A DNA stretch of 64,000 nt. It comes from Caldilineaceae bacterium. GTDB taxonomy: Bacteria; Chloroflexota; Anaerolineae; Caldilineales; Caldilineaceae. The notes beneath the pieces were generated by a model. That model was not told the DNA's origin. It saw nothing but the letters and a program-made list of their open reading frames with translations, and ran no database searches. This document shows, in pieces, positions 62,390 through 64,000 of this stretch; the stretch's first letter is position 1, and each line of letters begins with the position of its first letter. The DNA is taken from positions 248,001 to 312,000 of the forward strand of contig JAJEDJ010000030.1 in the NCBI GenBank assembly GCA_022821545.1. The letters run 5' to 3'. The position numbers were made by a program, and so were the translations under genes.

Positions 62390-63997
62390 GTGCATATCCA
62401 TCCACGCTCGGTCGCCAGCAAAGTATTCGACGTCTGGCGCAGCCCAGGCAGATTCACCAAGAATCCCGATATCATCGAGCTGCCTTCGGGCCGGCTCATG
62501 CTGATTTACTCCGACACCGACTCCCACTGGTCCCAGGTAAACCAGGTTCTCACCCTGCTCGCCAGCGACGATGGCGGTCACACCTGGTTCAAGCACCGCG
62601 AAATCGACCAGGCCAACTTGCAGGAAGGCGACGAACGTCTCGTCACCCCCCGTCTCAGCCGCCTCAACGACGGCCGCCTCGTTGTGATCATCGACCACGA
62701 CGACCACAGCCATTTCCACGAGGACCAGCCCCCCGGCAACTGGCTCTACTGGAGTGAAGACGACGGCGATACCTGGACGGCTGCCCAGAAGCCCAACATC
62801 ATGGGTTTCGAGCCCGACCGCATTCTCGATCTGCCCGACGGCAGGCTCGGTGTTGTCTCCCACATCATGCGCGGCGATACCCAGGAATTTGCCGTCATCC
62901 TCTCCTGTTCAGAAGACGGCGGCGAAACCTGGTACGAAGCGGCCACGGTCGCCTACGACGGCTACCACCGCGTCTGCGAAGGCGCAATCGTATTTCTCGA
63001 CAACCCGGACGCCGCCGGCGGGCAGGAACTGGCCTGCATCATGCGCGAAAACCACCATGCCGGCATCCCCTGTTTCGTCACCTTCTCCACCGACAGCGGT
63101 CGTACCTGGTCGCCGCTCCAGACGTGCCCCTTCGCCCTGGACCGCCCCTACGCCAAACAGCTCCCCGACGGCCGCATTTTCGTCAGCGGCCGTCACGTCA
63201 ACGGGCCCCTGGGAACTTACGGCTGGTGCGGCGACATCAAGGCCGAATCGGGTACCTACCAGATCGGCGGGCCCCGCCGTAAGTACCAGGCAAGCCTGGA
63301 GGGCTCCGCTCTCGTCATCGACAACCTGCCCGGCCACGAAGCGCGCTACTGCTTACTGCCCCCGGAATCAGCACGCAGCGACATCCACATGGAAGCGCGG
63401 CTCAGGGTCGAAGGCCGGCCCGGCCAGCCCGCCGCCTTCATGTCGATCTCGAAGCTGGGCGTCGTTGTCAACGTCGCCGCTGACGGTATCTGGAGCCGCC
63501 AAGGCGCCGACTTCCGCCATCCCGTGGATATGACCGAATACCATACCCTGACCATCAGCCACCGCCGCGGCCTTCTGCGCATTCAAGTTGACGGCGAAAC
63601 TGTAATCAACCAGTGCATCTTCCGCGAGGAAAAGCCAATCGGCGACTCCCGCCGCGCCGGCCCCCCCAGCGGCTACACACAGTTCGGTCAACCCGCCACC
63701 GGCGGACGAAGCCACTGGCGTTACGTTTCCTATCGTGCCCAGAATTCCACCCTGGAAGATTTCGAATGGGAATGGGACGCAGCATCAGAGACCTTCCCCG
63801 ACGATTACCAGCGAAGCCGCATGATCCAGATCCACGGCAATCACCCGGAGCAGGCGCCCGCGCCGGATCACGGGTACTCCTCCTGGCTGATGCGCGAGGA
63901 CGGCTCCATTATGTGGGTCGACTATACAAACTATGGCGACCCCGCGGGGTCCAGCCACCTGGTGGGTGTCTTCATCAACGAGGAAGATATCGACTGA
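62390..63997 (+). CDS. BNR/Asp-box sialidase-like protein
   Basis: 535 residues from GTG 62390 (AAAGGAG upstream). Four Asp-boxes of pattern SxDxGxTW are seen: SDDGGHTW, SEDDGDTW, SEDGGETW and STDSGRTW, in the six-bladed propeller of the exo-sialidase superfamily (residues about 1-290). Residues about 300-535 form a concanavalin-like sandwich (HMEARLRVEGRPGQPAAFMSI; RGLLRIQVDGETVI). There is no signal peptide, so a cytosolic glycosidase or a non-catalytic glycan binder is possible. The Arg triad of sialidases was not verified. It ends three bases before the window edge. Confidence 0.87.
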   Translation: MHIHPRSVASKVFDVWRSPGRFTKNPDIIELPSGRLMLIYSDTDSHWSQVNQVLTLLASDDGGHTWFKHREIDQANLQEGDERLVTPRLSRLNDGRLVVIIDHDDHSHFHEDQPPGNWLYWSEDDGDTWTAAQKPNIMGFEPDRILDLPDGRLGVVSHIMRGDTQEFAVILSCSEDGGETWYEAATVAYDGYHRVCEGAIVFLDNPDAAGGQELACIMRENHHAGIPCFVTFSTDSGRTWSPLQTCPFALDRPYAKQLPDGRIFVSGRHVNGPLGTYGWCGDIKAESGTYQIGGPRRKYQASLEGSALVIDNLPGHEARYCLLPPESARSDIHMEARLRVEGRPGQPAAFMSISKLGVVVNVAADGIWSRQGADFRHPVDMTEYHTLTISHRRGLLRIQVDGETVINQCIFREEKPIGDSRRAGPPSGYTQFGQPATGGRSHWRYVSYRAQNSTLEDFEWEWDAASETFPDDYQRSRMIQIHGNHPEQAPAPDHGYSSWLMREDGSIMWVDYTNYGDPAGSSHLVGVFINEEDID

Positions 63998-64000
63998 AAG

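Noticed and set aside
1-64000. tRNA, rRNA, insertion sequence or prophage
   Set aside because: No T-loop-like GTTCRAAT context with acceptor pairing, no rRNA-conserved sequence, and no transposase, integrase or phage protein was seen when reading both strands; no software scan was possible.

Overview
The window is a GC-rich (roughly 60%), gene-dense bacterial chromosome segment holding about 46 protein genes. It shows no rRNA or tRNA genes, CRISPR array, phage genes or insertion sequence. Several traits point to an aerobic, carbohydrate-scavenging member of the Chloroflexota, possibly a Caldilineae-like or sponge/marine lineage: Tat-type lipoprotein binding proteins (RRxFLK...C), many phytanoyl-CoA dioxygenase (PhyH) and Gfo/Idh/MocA paralogs, sulfatase, sialidase and GH43-like genes, and a cobaltochelatase-type B12 operon. 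This placement is an inference from gene content; no marker gene in the window settles it.

Layout. (1) 0-3 kb: the end of a PQQ-type sugar dehydrogenase and a sulfatase. (2) 3-12.5 kb, minus strand: a Zn alcohol dehydrogenase, then a translationally coupled operon made of a TIM-barrel glycosidase-like protein, OppB-type permease, DapA-like aldolase, family-5 binding protein, OppC-type permease and a second glycosidase-like paralog. (3) 12.5-25 kb: mostly core or stand-alone genes (Gfo/Idh oxidoreductase, CinA/PncC, a giant GT39-PA14-NHL membrane protein, a coiled-coil surface protein, rsmD, and gcvP behind a tandem glycine riboswitch with terminator). (4) 25-38 kb: two CUT1-type sugar ABC operons without ATPases, with an S51 peptidase, DUF1961 and lectin-fold proteins, PhyH oxygenases and a GH43/32-like hydrolase. 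(5) 39-51 kb: an oxidative catabolic island. It contains a fatty-acid-desaturase-like oxygenase fused to its own Rieske ferredoxin (MocD-MocE fusion), a tandem copy that has lost the Rieske domain, MocA-like and MocC-like genes, an SDR, two PhyH oxygenases, a GMC oxidoreductase, an MDR dehydrogenase and a ThuA-like protein. (6) 51.5-61.3 kb, minus strand: a cobalamin operon (cbiB, cobO, cobN, btuF-like, cobQ) behind a canonical promoter, a cobalamin riboswitch and terminator hairpins. Both CobO and CobN carry an N-terminal thioredoxin-like [2Fe-2S] ferredoxin domain. (7) 61.4-64 kb: a further PhyH gene and a BNR-repeat sialidase-like gene.

How the genes may work together: solute-binding proteins and permeases import oligosaccharides or modified sugars/cyclitols; cytosolic hydrolases and a sulfatase trim them; oxygenases (desaturase-like, PhyH) and dehydrogenases (Gfo/Idh, SDR, GMC, MDR) remove substituents such as O-methyl groups and oxidise the ring. 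The most exciting candidate is the rhizopine-like (moc-like) island at 36-48 kb. It combines homologs of MocA, MocC, MocD and MocE in one plus-strand gene run, with MocD and MocE fused, and suggests oxidative demethylation of an O-methylated cyclitol or sugar in a non-rhizobial organism.
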